Positions 25,506-52,016 of a stretch of 64,000 nucleotides of DNA are shown here, piece by piece. How positions within the stretch are numbered: the stretch's first letter is position 1; each line of letters starts with the position of its first letter. Under the pieces are notes generated by a model. It did not search any database. It saw nothing but the letters and a program-made list of their open reading frames with translations, and was not told the DNA's origin. Source of the DNA: Xiphophorus maculatus (taxonomy: Eukaryota > Chordata > Actinopteri > Cyprinodontiformes > Poeciliidae). The stretch covers positions 28,971,008 through 29,035,007 of the forward strand of contig NC_036464.1 in assembly GCF_002775205.1 (NCBI RefSeq), given 5' to 3'. Position numbers and translations under genes: made by a program.

Positions 25506-27162
25506 CTCTGGGCTCCAGACTCGATTTTCATCAGGACATCATGAGAAAGGAACTGAGACTCACAGGAAGAAGGTAAGCCGGATCATTTCCTGTCTGCACA
25601 AGACACCGACCGCTTCCCTGTCAAACCTTCATCCTCTGAGCGCTGCAGTCATTCTGCAATAAGTCTCTGGTTTAAAGTCTTGCAAGGAATAATAATCTCT
25701 TTGTCTATTTTAGTGCTCTGCTTCTATTGGTTTACCTCTAACAAGTAAAGCATCTGAGTAACAGCAGTGATTTAACATGGCAGGAACAAATCCATGAGTT
25801 ATTCTTGTTTCAGTGTGAAACTAGTGTTTAATAACAACAGCCCAATGTGCGATTATTCGCTGTGTTGCAGGTGGTTGCTGTGGCAACATTGGATGTGCAG
25901 CAGGAGCTCTCCTGGGATCACTTGCGAGGGTTGTACAGGGGACCGTCCAGGGTACAGAACCACTGCTGTCTCTGTTTCACTGATGCAACAGCCGCTGTGT
26001 TTCCATTTACTGTCGTACAAATTGGAGTTACAGAAATAAATTTGCTTAATGGAAACACAGCGGTTTCAAAAAAACTCATCTTTTTTTACACGTTTTTGGG
26101 GCAGGGGTTCAACTGTGGCATGTTTTTTAATGAATTGTGGCGTAAACAAACGTATTCACATGTGATTTAAAATCTTATTTAATGGAATCGCCACCATTGC
26201 AAAATTGTGTTGTTTTTTTTTCGACACTAGCACAATATCAACAAACTTTGGTGTATATTTGTAATGGAAATGCAGTTCTAGAAACACGTAGACATTGTTA
26301 TATGTAATGCTGCTTTAGCGTCATTCATATATCAAAACTGACAGTTGTCATGACAACTGATTTGATCTGTTGTCAAAATCCCACTGAGAAACATGGAAAA
26401 GTATGCTTTCCAAAGTGAAATAGAAATTATGAGTAATAATAATAAGGTTTCATAGAAGGAAACCAGGAAGGTCACTGTGTTTCATTTTTGAAATAAGGCA
26501 AAACTAACTTACTGTTAACGGTAACACTTTATTTGAAGGGGTGTTCATAAGACTGACATGACACCGTCATAAACATGTCATAACAACAGTCATAAACATG
26601 AAGGCTTCCACAAATATTTATGACTGTTGTCAAGAAGTGTCATTCAGTGAATAATGACACTTTTAATGCAACTTTTAGTGCAACATTGCATTAAAAGTGT
26701 CATTATTCACTGAATGACACTTCATGACAGCAGTTGTAAACATCCATAAGGACTCCTTCATGTTCATGACTGTTGTTATGACATGTTTATGACAGTGTCA
26801 CACCCCGTCAAATAAAGTGTGTTACCCAGTTAACTTTTCAGCAATAAATAGGAGTTTGCTTTAAATCAATAATTTATTAATACTGATGAAAAGGTTATAG
26901 TTCCACTCAGATTATTCCACTTATAATAAGACAATATTCCCATGTTATAAGTGAAACTTGTCTTTACCTGGAATACTCCTCCCTGTTAGATGACGACCTG
27001 TGTGTAACCACGCTGTTTCTCGTTGTGTTCTCTGTCCTCCAGCTGTCCATCCTCTCTGAGGTCTCGCACGGCCACAGCAGTGAGAAAGCAGGCTTCCTGC
27101 TTCCAGCCCAGCCAGAGAGTTTCCACCTGAAGCTCGCTCCTCCTCCTCTGTTTGAGGAGTAG
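1..27162 (+). CDS. vps8: VPS8, CORVET complex subunit (3' portion; 5' end lies outside the window)
   Basis: Vps8 is the CORVET-specific subunit that, with the class C core (VPS11/16/18/33) and TGFBRAP1/VPS3, tethers Rab5-positive early endosomes. I joined 39 exons giving about 1,218 in-frame codons plus a TAG stop. The human protein is about 1,430 aa, so roughly the first 230 residues are missing upstream. Every junction keeps phase and each translated exon follows the remembered vertebrate order: beta-propeller, long alpha-helical solenoid, C-terminal RING-H2. All introns are GT-AG except one GC-AG (donor at 10447). Family landmarks include CGFAKGQ at the left edge, [19 protein letters not shown] and SCGHLYH. 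I saw no frameshift or internal stop, so the gene looks intact. Three sub-entries give exon coordinates. Very confident of identity; a few boundaries could be off by one alternative site. Confidence 0.95.
958..1070. repeat. Degenerate AATAAAGTCATAAT-type repeat
   Basis: GAATAAAGTCATAAT-like units recur at about 967, 1026 and 1050. This is a fish-type dispersed low-complexity repeat in a VPS8 intron. The sequence from about 715 to 905 may be another degraded element, but I could not assign it. Confidence 0.5.
1800..2440. repeat. Interspersed repeat family R, copy 1 (VPS8 intron)
   Basis: An AT-rich element sharing successive phrases with 12795-13290: AATAATTTC, TTGCATGAT, CTTTGGTCTC, GACAATTTTGTTTACAGAGA, then ATATTTAAAATGTC. 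It is probably a non-autonomous DNA transposon. I see no coding sequence in it. Confidence 0.65.
3104..3131 (+). repeat. Short (TG)n microsatellite
   Basis: A run of TG dinucleotides followed by TTGTTGTTT, inside a VPS8 intron. The following stretch to about 3400 is rich in GGTTAGG/TTTAGAGGTAAGG phrases, a low-complexity fish repeat. Confidence 0.8.
4253..4770. mobile_element. Non-autonomous DNA element, family CAA, degraded copy 1
   Basis: It begins like the better copies (GTGTTAAACTGGTTTTCATG then GGGCCACATTAAG) and carries the internal signature GCCACCTGCAGGTGGGAGTT, also present in copy 2 (5525-6005). The right terminus is worn. It lies in the intron just upstream of the VPS8 exon at 4950. 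Confidence 0.6.
5525..6005. mobile_element. Non-autonomous DNA transposon with inverted ends, family CAA, copy 2
   Basis: The left end GAGTCAAACTCA (5525-5536) is the exact reverse complement of the right end TGAGTTTGACTC (5994-6005). The element is about 480 bp with no transposase. It resembles the hAT-like fish elements ending in GGGCCTTGAGTTTGACAC (from memory). It is in the intron just downstream of the VPS8 exon at 4950-5120, in the same orientation as copy 1. Confidence 0.75.
6332..22831 (+). CDS. vps8: VPS8 exons 9-34 in window: alpha-solenoid region
   Basis: Exons: 6332-6406, 6916-6951, 7356-7446, 7556-7602, 7683-7772, 8812-8858, 10030-10252, 10357-10446, 10714-10765, 11034-11076, 11837-11909, 12199-12318, 13454-13525, 13755-13874, 14521-14577, 16002-16084, 16482-16566, 16942-17040, 17212-17301, 18524-18570, 18667-18811, 20187-20276, 20419-20604, 20677-20758, 21725-21807, 22751-22831; about 769 codons. 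The product is helical, with hallmarks such as [10 protein letters not shown], [18 protein letters not shown], [16 protein letters not shown], [19 protein letters not shown] and [11 protein letters not shown]. This solenoid is the scaffold through which HOPS/CORVET subunits contact one another. Two exons are tiny (36 and 43 bp). Exon 18524-18570 uses a GTACGG donor; this is the only choice that keeps frame with 18667. The 20419 segment encodes an acidic, low-conservation insert (GRDEEEANG). Confidence 0.92.
6516..6567. repeat. Perfect 18-bp inverted repeat in VPS8 intron
   Basis: The arm at 6516-6533 is the exact reverse complement of 6550-6567, with a 16-nt spacer that itself carries ACGTTATTTTAC pairing with GTAAAATAACGC just downstream. 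It is not the end of any element I recognise. Confidence 0.9.
9135..9172. repeat. Nested short inverted repeats in VPS8 intron
   Basis: CCTTAAACAGG (9135-9145) pairs with CCTGTTTAAGG (9154-9164), and TTGTAGGTCC (9146-9155) pairs with GGACCTACAA (9163-9172). These are overlapping stems rather than one simple palindrome. Confidence 0.85.
9400..9800. repeat. Interspersed repeat related to 56390-56560
   Basis: It shares the order CCACCATGT, GTTAGTTTTACTCC, AACAGGACACACA, AATATTTTCCCA, TTTTTGGTAAA and GTGAGAC with a second copy upstream of GALM. Probably a degraded DNA transposon. The large VPS8 intron 8859-10029 otherwise shows nothing I can call. Confidence 0.6.
10447..10713 (+). other. GC-AG intron of VPS8
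   Basis: The exon ends ATGGAG at 10446 and the intron opens GCAAGT, not GT. The next exon starts AAACTC after TTTCAG at 10713. Joining them gives PME|KLFSVIG, as expected for VPS8. No in-frame GT donor is nearby. The donor otherwise matches the strong AG|GCAAGT consensus typical of U2 GC-AG introns. Confidence 0.85.
10795..10965 (+). repeat. Polypyrimidine (TTTTC/TTCTC) tract
   Basis: About 170 bases of almost pure C/T built from TTTTC, TTCTC and TTTCC units, starting 30 bases after the VPS8 donor at 10766. Long ORFs read through it on both strands are composition artefacts. Confidence 0.9.
11694..11829 (+). repeat. (TG)n microsatellite abutting a VPS8 3' splice site
   Basis: About 135 bp of TG with a few CG interruptions. 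It ends seven bases before the exon at 11837, so it occupies the position of the polypyrimidine tract; the acceptor reads TGGATGAAG. It is the only acceptor that keeps frame (rebuilds [10 protein letters not shown]). Confidence 0.93.
12795..13290. repeat. Interspersed repeat family R, copy 2 (VPS8 intron)
   Basis: Starts near GGCCTGTCGCAATAAGCAAT and matches copy 1 (1800-2440) phrase by phrase, including CTTTGGTCTCA, GACAATTTTGTTTACAGAGA and ATATTTAAAATGTCTTCCAG. No coding sequence seen. Confidence 0.7.
14757..14990 (-). repeat. Interspersed repeat family R, copy 3, inverted and truncated
   Basis: Reads as the reverse complement of the 3' half of copies 1 and 2. It has the terminal phrase CTGTCACAATAACAAATTTT, GGCATAATAATGCAAGCACA and GGAAGACGTTTCAAATATCC. 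It lies in the VPS8 intron 14578-16001. Confidence 0.65.
15060..15480. repeat. Probable interspersed repeat (unassigned)
   Basis: Phrases such as CTCAGAAAATTAGAACATTA, GCATGACTTCCTTCATCAGT and CATCTTCTTCCTGACTCCAT are familiar from dispersed fish repeats. I see no second copy here and no terminal repeats. Confidence 0.4.
16140..16395. repeat. Probable interspersed repeat (unassigned)
   Basis: GCGGCGCCACATGAGATTG, ATTGACAGCGCTAA, GATTGGCTGTTTCTAGTTAG and CATGACATGGTGACAGTTTC are phrases typical of a dispersed fish repeat. It lies in the VPS8 intron 16085-16481. Assignment rests on memory only. Confidence 0.4.
17520..18075. mobile_element. ACTCAAGTA-rich non-autonomous DNA element
   Basis: ACTCAAGTA/TACTCAAGT motifs recur at both ends (about 17560, 17592, 17971, 18033, 18043), flanking AT-rich sequence. 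This is the pattern of a common fish hAT-like MITE. No transposase ORF. It fills most of the VPS8 intron 17302-18523. Confidence 0.55.
18900..19860 (+). mobile_element. LINE fragment: endonuclease (EEP) region, decayed
   Basis: In the frame 19264-19662 the translation carries [29 protein letters not shown] and [15 protein letters not shown]. These are the conserved block of the apurinic-type endonuclease of fish non-LTR retrotransposons. Upstream, GGGCCACCAGGC and GGAGTCAGGCC match the 5' portion of the same ORF. After 19640 the reading frame is broken by three tandem fold-back inserts (19647-19758), then resumes near [12 protein letters not shown] sequence. It is dead and lies in the VPS8 intron 18812-20186. 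Confidence 0.75.
19647..19758. repeat. Three consecutive hairpins inside the LINE fragment
   Basis: CGCAGTTCG pairs with CGAACTGCG (about 19648-19675). AGATCAGATGAGA (19677-19689) pairs with TCTCATCTGATCT (19694-19706) over a 4-nt loop. ACCCAAGTGTCCGAG (19719-19733) pairs with CTCGGACACTTGGGT (19744-19758) over a 10-nt loop. All stems are perfect. Confidence 0.9.
20759..21724 (+). other. VPS8 intron without recognisable content
   Basis: 966 bases between VPS8 exons 20677-20758 and 21725-21807. I see no gene, terminal repeats or long tandem array. Confidence 0.6.
21980..22620. mobile_element. MITE with about 31-bp terminal inverted repeats (Tc1/mariner-like)
   Basis: The left end CAGTGCTTATTGAAAGTATT continues CATACCCTTGG. 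The reverse complement of the right end is CAGTGCTTATAAAAAGTATT then CATCCCCTTGG: 28 of 31 positions agree. The roughly 640 bp between hold no transposase. The termini resemble fish Tc1-like non-autonomous elements (from memory), but I do not see a clean TA duplication. It lies in the VPS8 intron 21808-22750. Confidence 0.8.
23478..23507. repeat. Perfect 13-bp inverted repeat, 4-nt loop
   Basis: GACCTAAAACAAA (23478-23490) and TTTGTTTTAGGTC (23495-23507) are exact reverse complements. It lies in the VPS8 intron 22832-23778, which otherwise shows AT-rich sequence with nothing called. Confidence 0.88.
23779..27162 (+). CDS. vps8: VPS8 exons 35-39: RING-H2 domain and C-terminal tail
   Basis: Exons: 23779-23948, 24569-24737, 25519-25572, 25871-25951, 27043-27162 (TAG at 27160-27162); about 197 codons. 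The RING has C-x2-C (CNIC), then C-x-H-x2-H-x2-C (CGHLYHLQC), then C-x2-C (CYKC), which is a RING-H2 zinc pattern. The intron splits a serine codon just before the CGH motif. Such RINGs in Vps8/Vps11/Vps18/Vps41 are mainly structural, and E3 activity is debated. After the RING comes a poorly conserved Ser/Arg-rich linker. The 54-bp exon at 25519 is [18 protein letters not shown] and lies right after a TG array. Then follow the conserved [16 protein letters not shown] segment and an APPPLFEE terminus. The 25519 exon is the least certain, although its phase fits on both sides. Confidence 0.9.
25382..25502 (+). repeat. (TG)n microsatellite abutting a second VPS8 3' splice site
   Basis: About 120 bp of TG ending 16 bases before the exon at 25519. 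Only CTCTCTGGGCTCCAG separates it from the exon. Confidence 0.93.
25993..26276. mobile_element. Family TGCGTTTCCA MITE, copy 1
   Basis: CGCTGTGTTTCCATTTAC at the left and GTAATGGAAATGCAG at the right are imperfect inverted ends, as in the copy at 52017-52376. Shared internal phrases include AATAAATTTGCT. No ORF of note. Located in the last VPS8 intron. Confidence 0.55.
26520..26826. mobile_element. Fold-back MITE with 8-bp target duplication (hAT-like)
   Basis: Almost the whole 307 bp is one inverted repeat. GGTAACACTTTATTTGAAGG at the left mirrors the right end closing AATAAAGTGTGTTACC, and the centre pairs a long AGTGTCATTCAGTGAATAAT-type arm with its complement around 26640-26720. The flanks CTGTTAAC (26512-26519) and CAGTTAAC (26827-26834) differ at one position, consistent with an old 8-bp target-site duplication. 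No ORF. Located in the last VPS8 intron. Confidence 0.85.
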
Positions 27163-27605
27163 CTCCTCCAGGGCCTCAAGAAAACGTTCCCTGCTTCCGT
27201 TTCCGGTCGTCCCTCGTTACTTTGACTATCCTGAAGCATTAAAACATTAACATAGCTAACATATTTTTGTTTGTTATTGTTCTCCCACTACTGTGACTTT
27301 ATTCTCTTCATTTCATCTGTTCATTCCTCCATCCGTCCACTTATTCATCACCCTCAGGGTCTTTAATGATGGATAGAAATATCAGAAAGGGGAGCAGCAG
27401 CCAATGTGATAATGATATAACTTAAGCTAACATTAGCATTTTAGCTAATTTTAGCTTTAACCCACTCTGCCTGCCAGTGTTTCTGTAGAAATATGTTGTC
27501 TTTGATATCTTTAGCAGTGAGATCAAACAGAGTGACTATTGGTGTCTAACTGTGCTTTGGTACCTGATGCAGAAACACAAACATGTTCGTGATTTTTGTA
27601 ATAAA
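27163..27605 (+). terminator. vps8: VPS8 3' UTR and candidate poly(A) signal
   Basis: After the TAG at 27160-27162, an ATTAAA lies at 27238-27243 and a canonical AATAAA at 27600-27605, followed by a T-rich stretch. Either could be used; the second is canonical. Confidence 0.6.
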
Positions 27606-28650
27606 GCATTGTGCGGTATTTCATTCGCTCTCAAGTTATTTATTGTGAGAACCAGACGTTTCGTGCGACTGTCGCCTGTCCACCGTTCACCCAGCAGAGC
27701 TGTAGGAGCGCCCAGTTTGGGCCCCACACCCTAAAACACCCACAGCTGTCTCTGCAAAGTTTGAACTGATATATCAAAAATCTCCTTAAAATCCATGGTT
27801 GGTTTTCTTTATTTTTGGTGACCATGTCAGTGTTTTGGTTTCACTCCTTTAGCAAGGTGAGAATGTGTGACGTTCTCTCCTTCATGTTCTCAAATTAAAT
27901 GAAAGCATTAATTTAACATAAATGCTTTACGTTAAATTAGTCTACTGTACATATGTATGGAAAACTTATTGTCAGTAAATTGGTTTTCATAGAGTTAAGA
28001 ATAAATCATGTATTTTATGCCATTTGCTTGTTCTGGTGGGGTTTGTAATTGAAAGAAAAAAAACAGTGGCTGGTGAAATGTCTGAGTGGCCGGTAAAAGT
28101 TTTTAATTTCCACCCCTGCTGATGAAATTTAAAAAATAATTTTAATTTCCACCCCTTCTAATACAGTCTCATAAAGAGGATGGTGAGGAATGTCCATCAT
28201 TTCCTTAATTTTATGTAAAATCTTTCTTTGCATCATCATACTAGAGGTTCCACAGTCGTCATCAGAACAGAACCAGCCTTCTGTATCAGCTTGTTGAGCT
28301 CAGATGGTAGCAGTGACCTGCTGTCTCTGCTGTGTAGCTCCCTGGTTCTGATGCTGATGCCCCAACAGAACACGTTCTCTCTACAACAAAAGATGCAAAC
28401 GCTGAAGGATCTAAGCTTTCTCCAGATGTCCGGCCAGCTTTGGCCCTTGTTCCCAAACCTTTATCCAATATTAAATTCGGTCTCTCCTGATGGTCAACAT
28501 AAGAATTTAAGGAAAGTTCTGTGGGTGGTAGACACTTTACTCGTGTAGTTCCTTCTGATTACATCACTGAGTTCAGGTCCAGTTTTCTGAGCTGTATCGT
28601 AAAGCCATCTGTTATACTATGAGACACAAACTGAAGGAGTGATATTTGTG
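27606..28650. other. Intergenic region between VPS8 and CHCHD1 3' ends
   Basis: No gene seen. From about 28075 to 28560 there is sequence resembling decayed interspersed repeats: TTTCCACCCCTGCTGATG and TTTCCACCCCTTCTAATA occur as a near-duplicate, and CTTGTTGAGCTCAGATGG resembles a LINE fragment. Convergent transcription is expected here. Confidence 0.5.
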
Positions 28651-28662
28651 TAAATTAAACAA

Positions 28663-28668
28663 TTTATT
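28663..28668 (-). terminator. chchd1: CHCHD1 poly(A) signal
   Basis: TTTATT on the plus strand is AATAAA on the minus strand, about 90 bases beyond the CHCHD1 stop codon. Confidence 0.75.
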
Positions 28669-28755
28669 GAACAAATGTACAAACAGATCATCACTACGGA
28701 GGGGAAATCCAGGCAACACATAATAGAATCCAAACGTAGAACTCTGACATGTCTG

Positions 28756-29947
28756 TTAGGTCTCAGATCTCAGGTTAGGAAACCTCTTCAGCAGAGTGGT
28801 GGCTTGTTTCGGTGTCAGACGTCCTCCGGTGACGTTGCTCTGCTCAGACTTGTTCTTCCTTGCTGCCTGGGAAACAGAAACACCGTGTTACTCCAGTAGG
28901 TCCGTCCTCAACATACAGAGGAACAGATGGAGCGCAGACAGATGAAGACCTCTGTGTTACTGATCAGGTTGTCGCTAAGTAACCAAAAAGTGAGGCAGTG
29001 AGTTACTTGGGTTGAGTGGCTAAAGAATTTTCGGTTCCTACATCTCCCAGAATGCTGTGCGGTTCTGGATGTAAGTTCAGTGAAATAACTGAACAATATA
29101 TCAGATGTATTTTCTACTGATATTGATCACTTGTCTCTCTCTCTCTGTCTATATATATACATTAATATTTGATAATTTAACAAAGACAAAACAGAGAAAC
29201 TGCTTGTGCAAAGGCGAAGCTTGATACGACTCAGAAAAGACGAGGTTCTGATTGTGAGGAAGGGGAGTGCAGCTGATGGTTCAAAACTACTTTATTTATC
29301 CCAAACGGAAGCTAAATGTTATCATAACTCTACATCCAAATATGTTCAAAGAGTCGTGGATGGTGATGCTGTGAGCTGGAAGGATCTCCTGTAGCAGACA
29401 GTCTTGCAACGAATCTGAGGAAGCCTCTGACTGAAGACGTTAGCTGCGTTTCCATCGAATTGGAATCATGAGAACAAATTTGCTTAATGGAATTTAGAAG
29501 AAAAGAAACATGTTTTTTGATCAAGTTTTTGCACTACGATTAATTTGTTTTTCAGTCTTATGGAAATGCATGTAATTCAAAAACTGCAATGGAAACACCA
29601 AAACAACCAGACTCACCTCCGCTTTGTGAACACACGTGTAGAAGGTGTTGACCTCATTAGAGCAAAGGCTGTCCACAAAGTTGTTCTGCTTCCAACAGGC
29701 CATCAGCAGGGACATCTCAGTGATGCAGGACGCCTCTGGAGACAGAAAGGTTGACCTTTAACCCCGACCAGACAGCAGAGGAACAGCCGCTCACAGCTCG
29801 ATTCTTACCTCCTTTCTTGGGTTTCCTGTTGGCCACAGAGTCCTTCAGGACCAGCGGTCTGTTGGGCTTCAGCACTGGTTTCCCGTTCTCCCTGCTGAGC
29901 AGCCTGCTGACCTTCTCCTGGAACAGAACTCCTCCCTGAGCCGCCAT
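28756..29947 (-). CDS. chchd1: CHCHD1 / mitochondrial small-subunit ribosomal protein mS37
   Basis: A small CHCH-fold protein of the mitochondrial ribosome small subunit, imported into mitochondria and oxidised through the Mia40 route (family knowledge). Three exons on the minus strand: 29809-29947 (ATG at 29945-29947), 29617-29735, and 28756-28866 ending in TAA. The sum is 369 bp, so 122 aa, against 118 in human. Exon 1 carries KPVLKPNRPLVL, matching the family N-terminus. Exon 2 carries CITEMSLLMAC and CSNEVNTFYTC, i.e. twin CX9C with cysteines 50, 60, 71 and 81. Exon 3 carries the RFPN motif near the C-terminus. All introns are GT-AG and phases match (1/2, then 0). Intron 2 contains a MITE (29442-29570). 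It is convergent with VPS8 and divergent from the next gene, with about 1.9 kb between start codons. Confidence 0.93.
29130..29165. repeat. Short CT and TA microsatellites in CHCHD1 intron 2
   Basis: TCTCTCTCTCTCTGTCT followed by ATATATATA, within the intron 28867-29616. Confidence 0.8.
29442..29570. mobile_element. Family TGCGTTTCCA MITE, copy 2, in CHCHD1 intron 2
   Basis: AGCTGCGTTTCCATCG at the left, ATGGAAATGCATG at the right, with the shared internal phrase AAATTTGCTTAATGG. It is shorter than the copy at 52017 and internally deleted. Confidence 0.6.
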
Positions 29948-31872
29948 TTCTCTCCGGCGGGCGGACCGGGTCAGAACCGGTGGACGGACAGAAGAGGAGC
30001 TGCTGTTCTGGGCTCCGGTATTAAACTTAGAGACTAAAAACAACTGGAAAATTCTGTTTCATCTGCTGAGACCACCGGACCAGCACCAGGTAGCCAGAAA
30101 AGCCGCGTTATCCGTAAAGCGGACCTCAGTGTCGTAACAGCTTCTTCTTCGTCTGGAGAAGTATGGCTTTCTGTGAAAGAGCGCCCTCTTCAGCGTGATA
30201 TGAGAGGCATTAGCCAAACATTAGAGCCAAAAAATGGTCTTTATTTTCTAAGTATAGGAAATATTTAGGATTCTTTTGAATCAGGAAAATATTGGAGTTT
30301 TATCACTGAGTTGTGAGATGGTAACACCACTAAACTGAAACAGCTAGGCTTAATATTATAATAGGAACTCACAGATTAACCTGTTCTGGTTTATACAGCC
30401 TAACAATTATTTATCAGTCAGGTAATTATGTAATGTTGCTTATGAAAAATTATTTTACAGAGTAGGCAAGCCTAAGCCTTGGCTTCAGCCTACTTCTTTT
30501 TTGTTAAATTATGGGTTTGTAAAGTAGTATTTTGTTTTTGTTTTCTATGTGTGAAATTGTTTATTTACCGAAATAAAATGAAACTGATTTAGTATTTGTT
30601 TTCCAAAGTACCTGATCTAAAAGATGTTCACTATCGCTCAGCATGACCGTCATTTGTCTACTTCCATTAAATCCATATAAAATACCAGTGTGTACTTTTA
30701 CGTCTAAAATTATTACTTTAAAGTAAATTAGATTTTAAATGTAAATTACTAGTTTAAAAATACATAAATAAATATAAATTGTGACTAATAACAAAAAGCT
30801 GTCTCAGCATTATGCATATGCAGGTGGATTTATTGCACCTGAGGTAAGTAAAGATTGCAAGAAAACCTGAGCAATGGTTAACATAATATTAGTGTCCGCC
30901 CCTCCATATATGTGCATCAAAAGAAGTGTTTATTAATAGAAACTGTACATCACTGATGAATAATAAAATAAATCATCAGAGGTTCTGATAAGCAGCTTAT
31001 ACCTGTGTGTTTCATTATCTTCATGTACACTGAATAACACACTTGTGTTGCTCTGAAACTTCCAACTTCCCTAAATGAAATTATGTTTCTTGTTCTTGCT
31101 GTATTTCCAATGGTGAGCTCAGAAAATCAGCTTTTCCGATAACAGCAGAATGCATCATCAGAAATCCAATCATGCATTTCAATCAATCCTAGTTATCCAT
31201 CAAAGCATTAAGCTCAGTTTAATATTCAAATTAACTTAAGTTCCTTTCTAAGGGAACCCAGTTGATTGCATCAGGTCCCTAACTTGCAGCATTCACTTTT
31301 CCTGGACAAACATGTCGCTACAGTGGAGAGGAAAAACTCCCCGCTAACAGGAAGAAACGTCCAGCGGAAGCAGAACCTGGCTCAGTGCAAACAGCCATCT
31401 GCTACAACAAAAAAAAAAGAACAAAAAGAAGCAGGAATATTGATCCTGGACGACAATTGATAGATGGAGAAAAAATATAATTTTCCTCTGATCTGGTGAC
31501 TTTTGCAACATCTAATCCTCTGAAGAACCCGGTCTCAAACCTCACTGTATGGGTGTGTCAACATAAAGGTTCCTAGGAAGGTGGATTTTTACTGAGGTGG
31601 TGCTGAGTGCTGCAGATGCAGAGATGAGACACTGAGGACGAAGGACAGAAGGATTATTATGGGATACAGGAAATCTGAGCAACAAACAAAAAATAAGAAC
31701 TGAAAACGAGGAGAAATGTTGAGGCAAAAGCAGTCAAAGCCTGATCTTAATATGCAAGTGCTGCTCTCCTCCTAGCCACAACCCCAAGTGACACACACAC
31801 ACACACTCGCGCACACACACAACAGTAGCAGTAGAAGCAGAGAGCCAGCAGAGAGTCTGCCGACTAGCAGCC
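29948..31872. other. Intergenic region between CHCHD1 and RAP1GDS1 starts
   Basis: The first 230 bases upstream of the CHCHD1 ATG are GC-richer (CGGCGGGCGGACC, AAGCCGCGTTATC) and probably hold its promoter. From about 31262 to 31470 there is sequence resembling a dispersed fish repeat (AGAGGAAAAACTCCCC, CCAGCGGAAGCAGAACC). No other gene is seen. Confidence 0.5.
31790..31872 (+). promoter_or_regulatory. RAP1GDS1 5' UTR / start context
   Basis: A short CA run (about 31793-31821) is followed by AGCAGAGAGCCAGCAGAG and the start context GCAGCCATGA, a good Kozak match. No TATA box is apparent. The transcription start is not determinable from sequence alone. Confidence 0.4.
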
Positions 31873-49957
<18,085 letters not shown>

Positions 49958-50463
49958 ACCAGCAGCAACACGGGCTTTCATCGGCTCTATGAATGTGTGT
50001 AGATTTGATAACATGTCATCCAGACAGCACAGATGCTACTAAATATCAAATTGGACTCTAAAGTGTCACTTATTTTGTAATAAGTAATATATTTTAGTGC
50101 TAGCATGATGTATGTTGTTACAGTGGGAGACAAGGACCAACTGTTATGCACATTTTGCTTCCTGTTTTTCTAGGAATCTTCTGTGAGGTTCTTGAAATGT
50201 TTTCCTGACACACATGTTGAGTTTTTTGACGCGGTGGAGCCGTGTCTGAGACGAGAAGAAGTGAGAGGAAGTGAGCTGCTGAAAGGATGCGCTCATTTAG
50301 AGAACAGATGATCATTTCTGTTCGTCTGTTTATTAGTAAAGTTCTGAAATCAAGCATATGATATATAGTAGTGAAATATATGGAATACTATTCCACTATA
50401 TCAATATTACATAAACATGTAAATAGTAAAATAAGTAAAAGAAAGAAATACGCGAGTGTGTGA

Positions 50464-50469
50464 AATAAA
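50464..50469 (+). terminator. Candidate RAP1GDS1 poly(A) signal
   Basis: AATAAA about 510 bases after the TAA. A second AATAAA is at 50873-50878. The sequence cannot decide between them. Confidence 0.45.
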
Positions 50470-52016
50470 ATAATTACAAATGTGTACATATTACAAGATG
50501 TAGAAAAGGTTTACTTTAAAAGAAATCAGTTTCTGAAAGAGCATGTGTGCTATTGTGCAACCTTTCCTTTTCCATTCTGTTCAGGGTTGGTGCTCAAAAC
50601 AGTTATATGGAAAAATATCAGCATAAGAAAAAAGAATAGAGCTGAGCAAGTGTGCAAAACAACAATGTCCACCCAAGACAGAAGTAGTGATTACTGAGTA
50701 TCCACCTGAAATGAGTTCATAAAGTTAAGATTAATATGATGATTATCCAAGTCAGGAGATGGCAGTGGATTGGAGACCTAACAAACTGGCACTCTGTGGA
50801 GGGATTTTAAAGCACTTTATGGTGAGCTCATTCTGCCTGTAATTCACCAAAGAGGCGAATGGCTGCATGTGAAATAAATTCTAATCCAACTTTACAATTC
50901 CGACTTCATTCATATCGATGTAGTAATCTCAGCTCCCGTTCTTAACAGCGTTATTACTCACGTGTGTGGAGGCGTGTCACATGACATTAACAAGTGTTGA
51001 GGAGGTTATATATGATCTCTACAGTCATGATAGCTTAACTGTGCTAAACTAATGCAGCTGTCAAAACGTTCATTTCCGTTCATAGAGGGTCTTTGTAGTG
51101 AAAGTGCCGCACATTAGACATATTCTCATTAGAAAGGTCTTTTAAAGATCGAGAAAATAATTTGTCTGTTTACAGCCATAGAGACAGACAGGCTTTACGG
51201 TGCTGCAACAGTCATGGCATCCTTCATAAATGGTAATAACGTTCTGTTTTAATAAGGAAGTAATCACCCAAACAGCTATATTTTTATCTGAAAAGTCAGT
51301 TTTAAAGTGACTAGGCCACTTTGAAAACCATGATTTATGTTTTAGAAATATTAGGTTTCTTGGTTTTGTCAGAGCAATGATGATATATGCACTTTATAGA
51401 GACAAACCTAATGTGTTTCAGCTGACCTTCACCTCAATTCAGCTCAGTTCTCTTTATTTTTAAGGGGAATTGTTTTTCTTCTTATTTGTTAACTAAGCAA
51501 CGGATCATATTTTGTGGTTTATTTGTGTTATGATGCATTATAGAAGTGATTGTTTCATTGAAATGAATGTGCATTTAAGAGCCTTTGTGCCGGATGGATT
51601 GAAAGCACATTCCAAAAACCACGAGCACAAACAAGAATCTATGAAATGTTGGTTTGAACTCAGTAGCCAAACATCTGTTGTGTGACCAAACCGTAACCAC
51701 TGAACCACTTCAATAAAACAGTTAGTCCCATTGGTTTGCAGTTGTTTGCATGGTTTGTTCACACCGTCACTCAGTTAATCAGAAAAATCATATTTTGTTT
51801 TAGGTGTTCAGACATAAACTCTGGATCTTAAAGAAGATCCAGGGTATTAAACAAGACATTGATCTTGGTGTTATCTTAAATTAAGAATGTAAGTAATAAC
51901 AAGCACTTTTGTTTACAGAATAAAGAAAAATCAAATACTAACAAAAAGCTTGTGGCATGCTTCTCTAATGGAACCTGTTTCCACTTTGGGTACAGAGGTC
52001 CATCGTCCTCACCATA

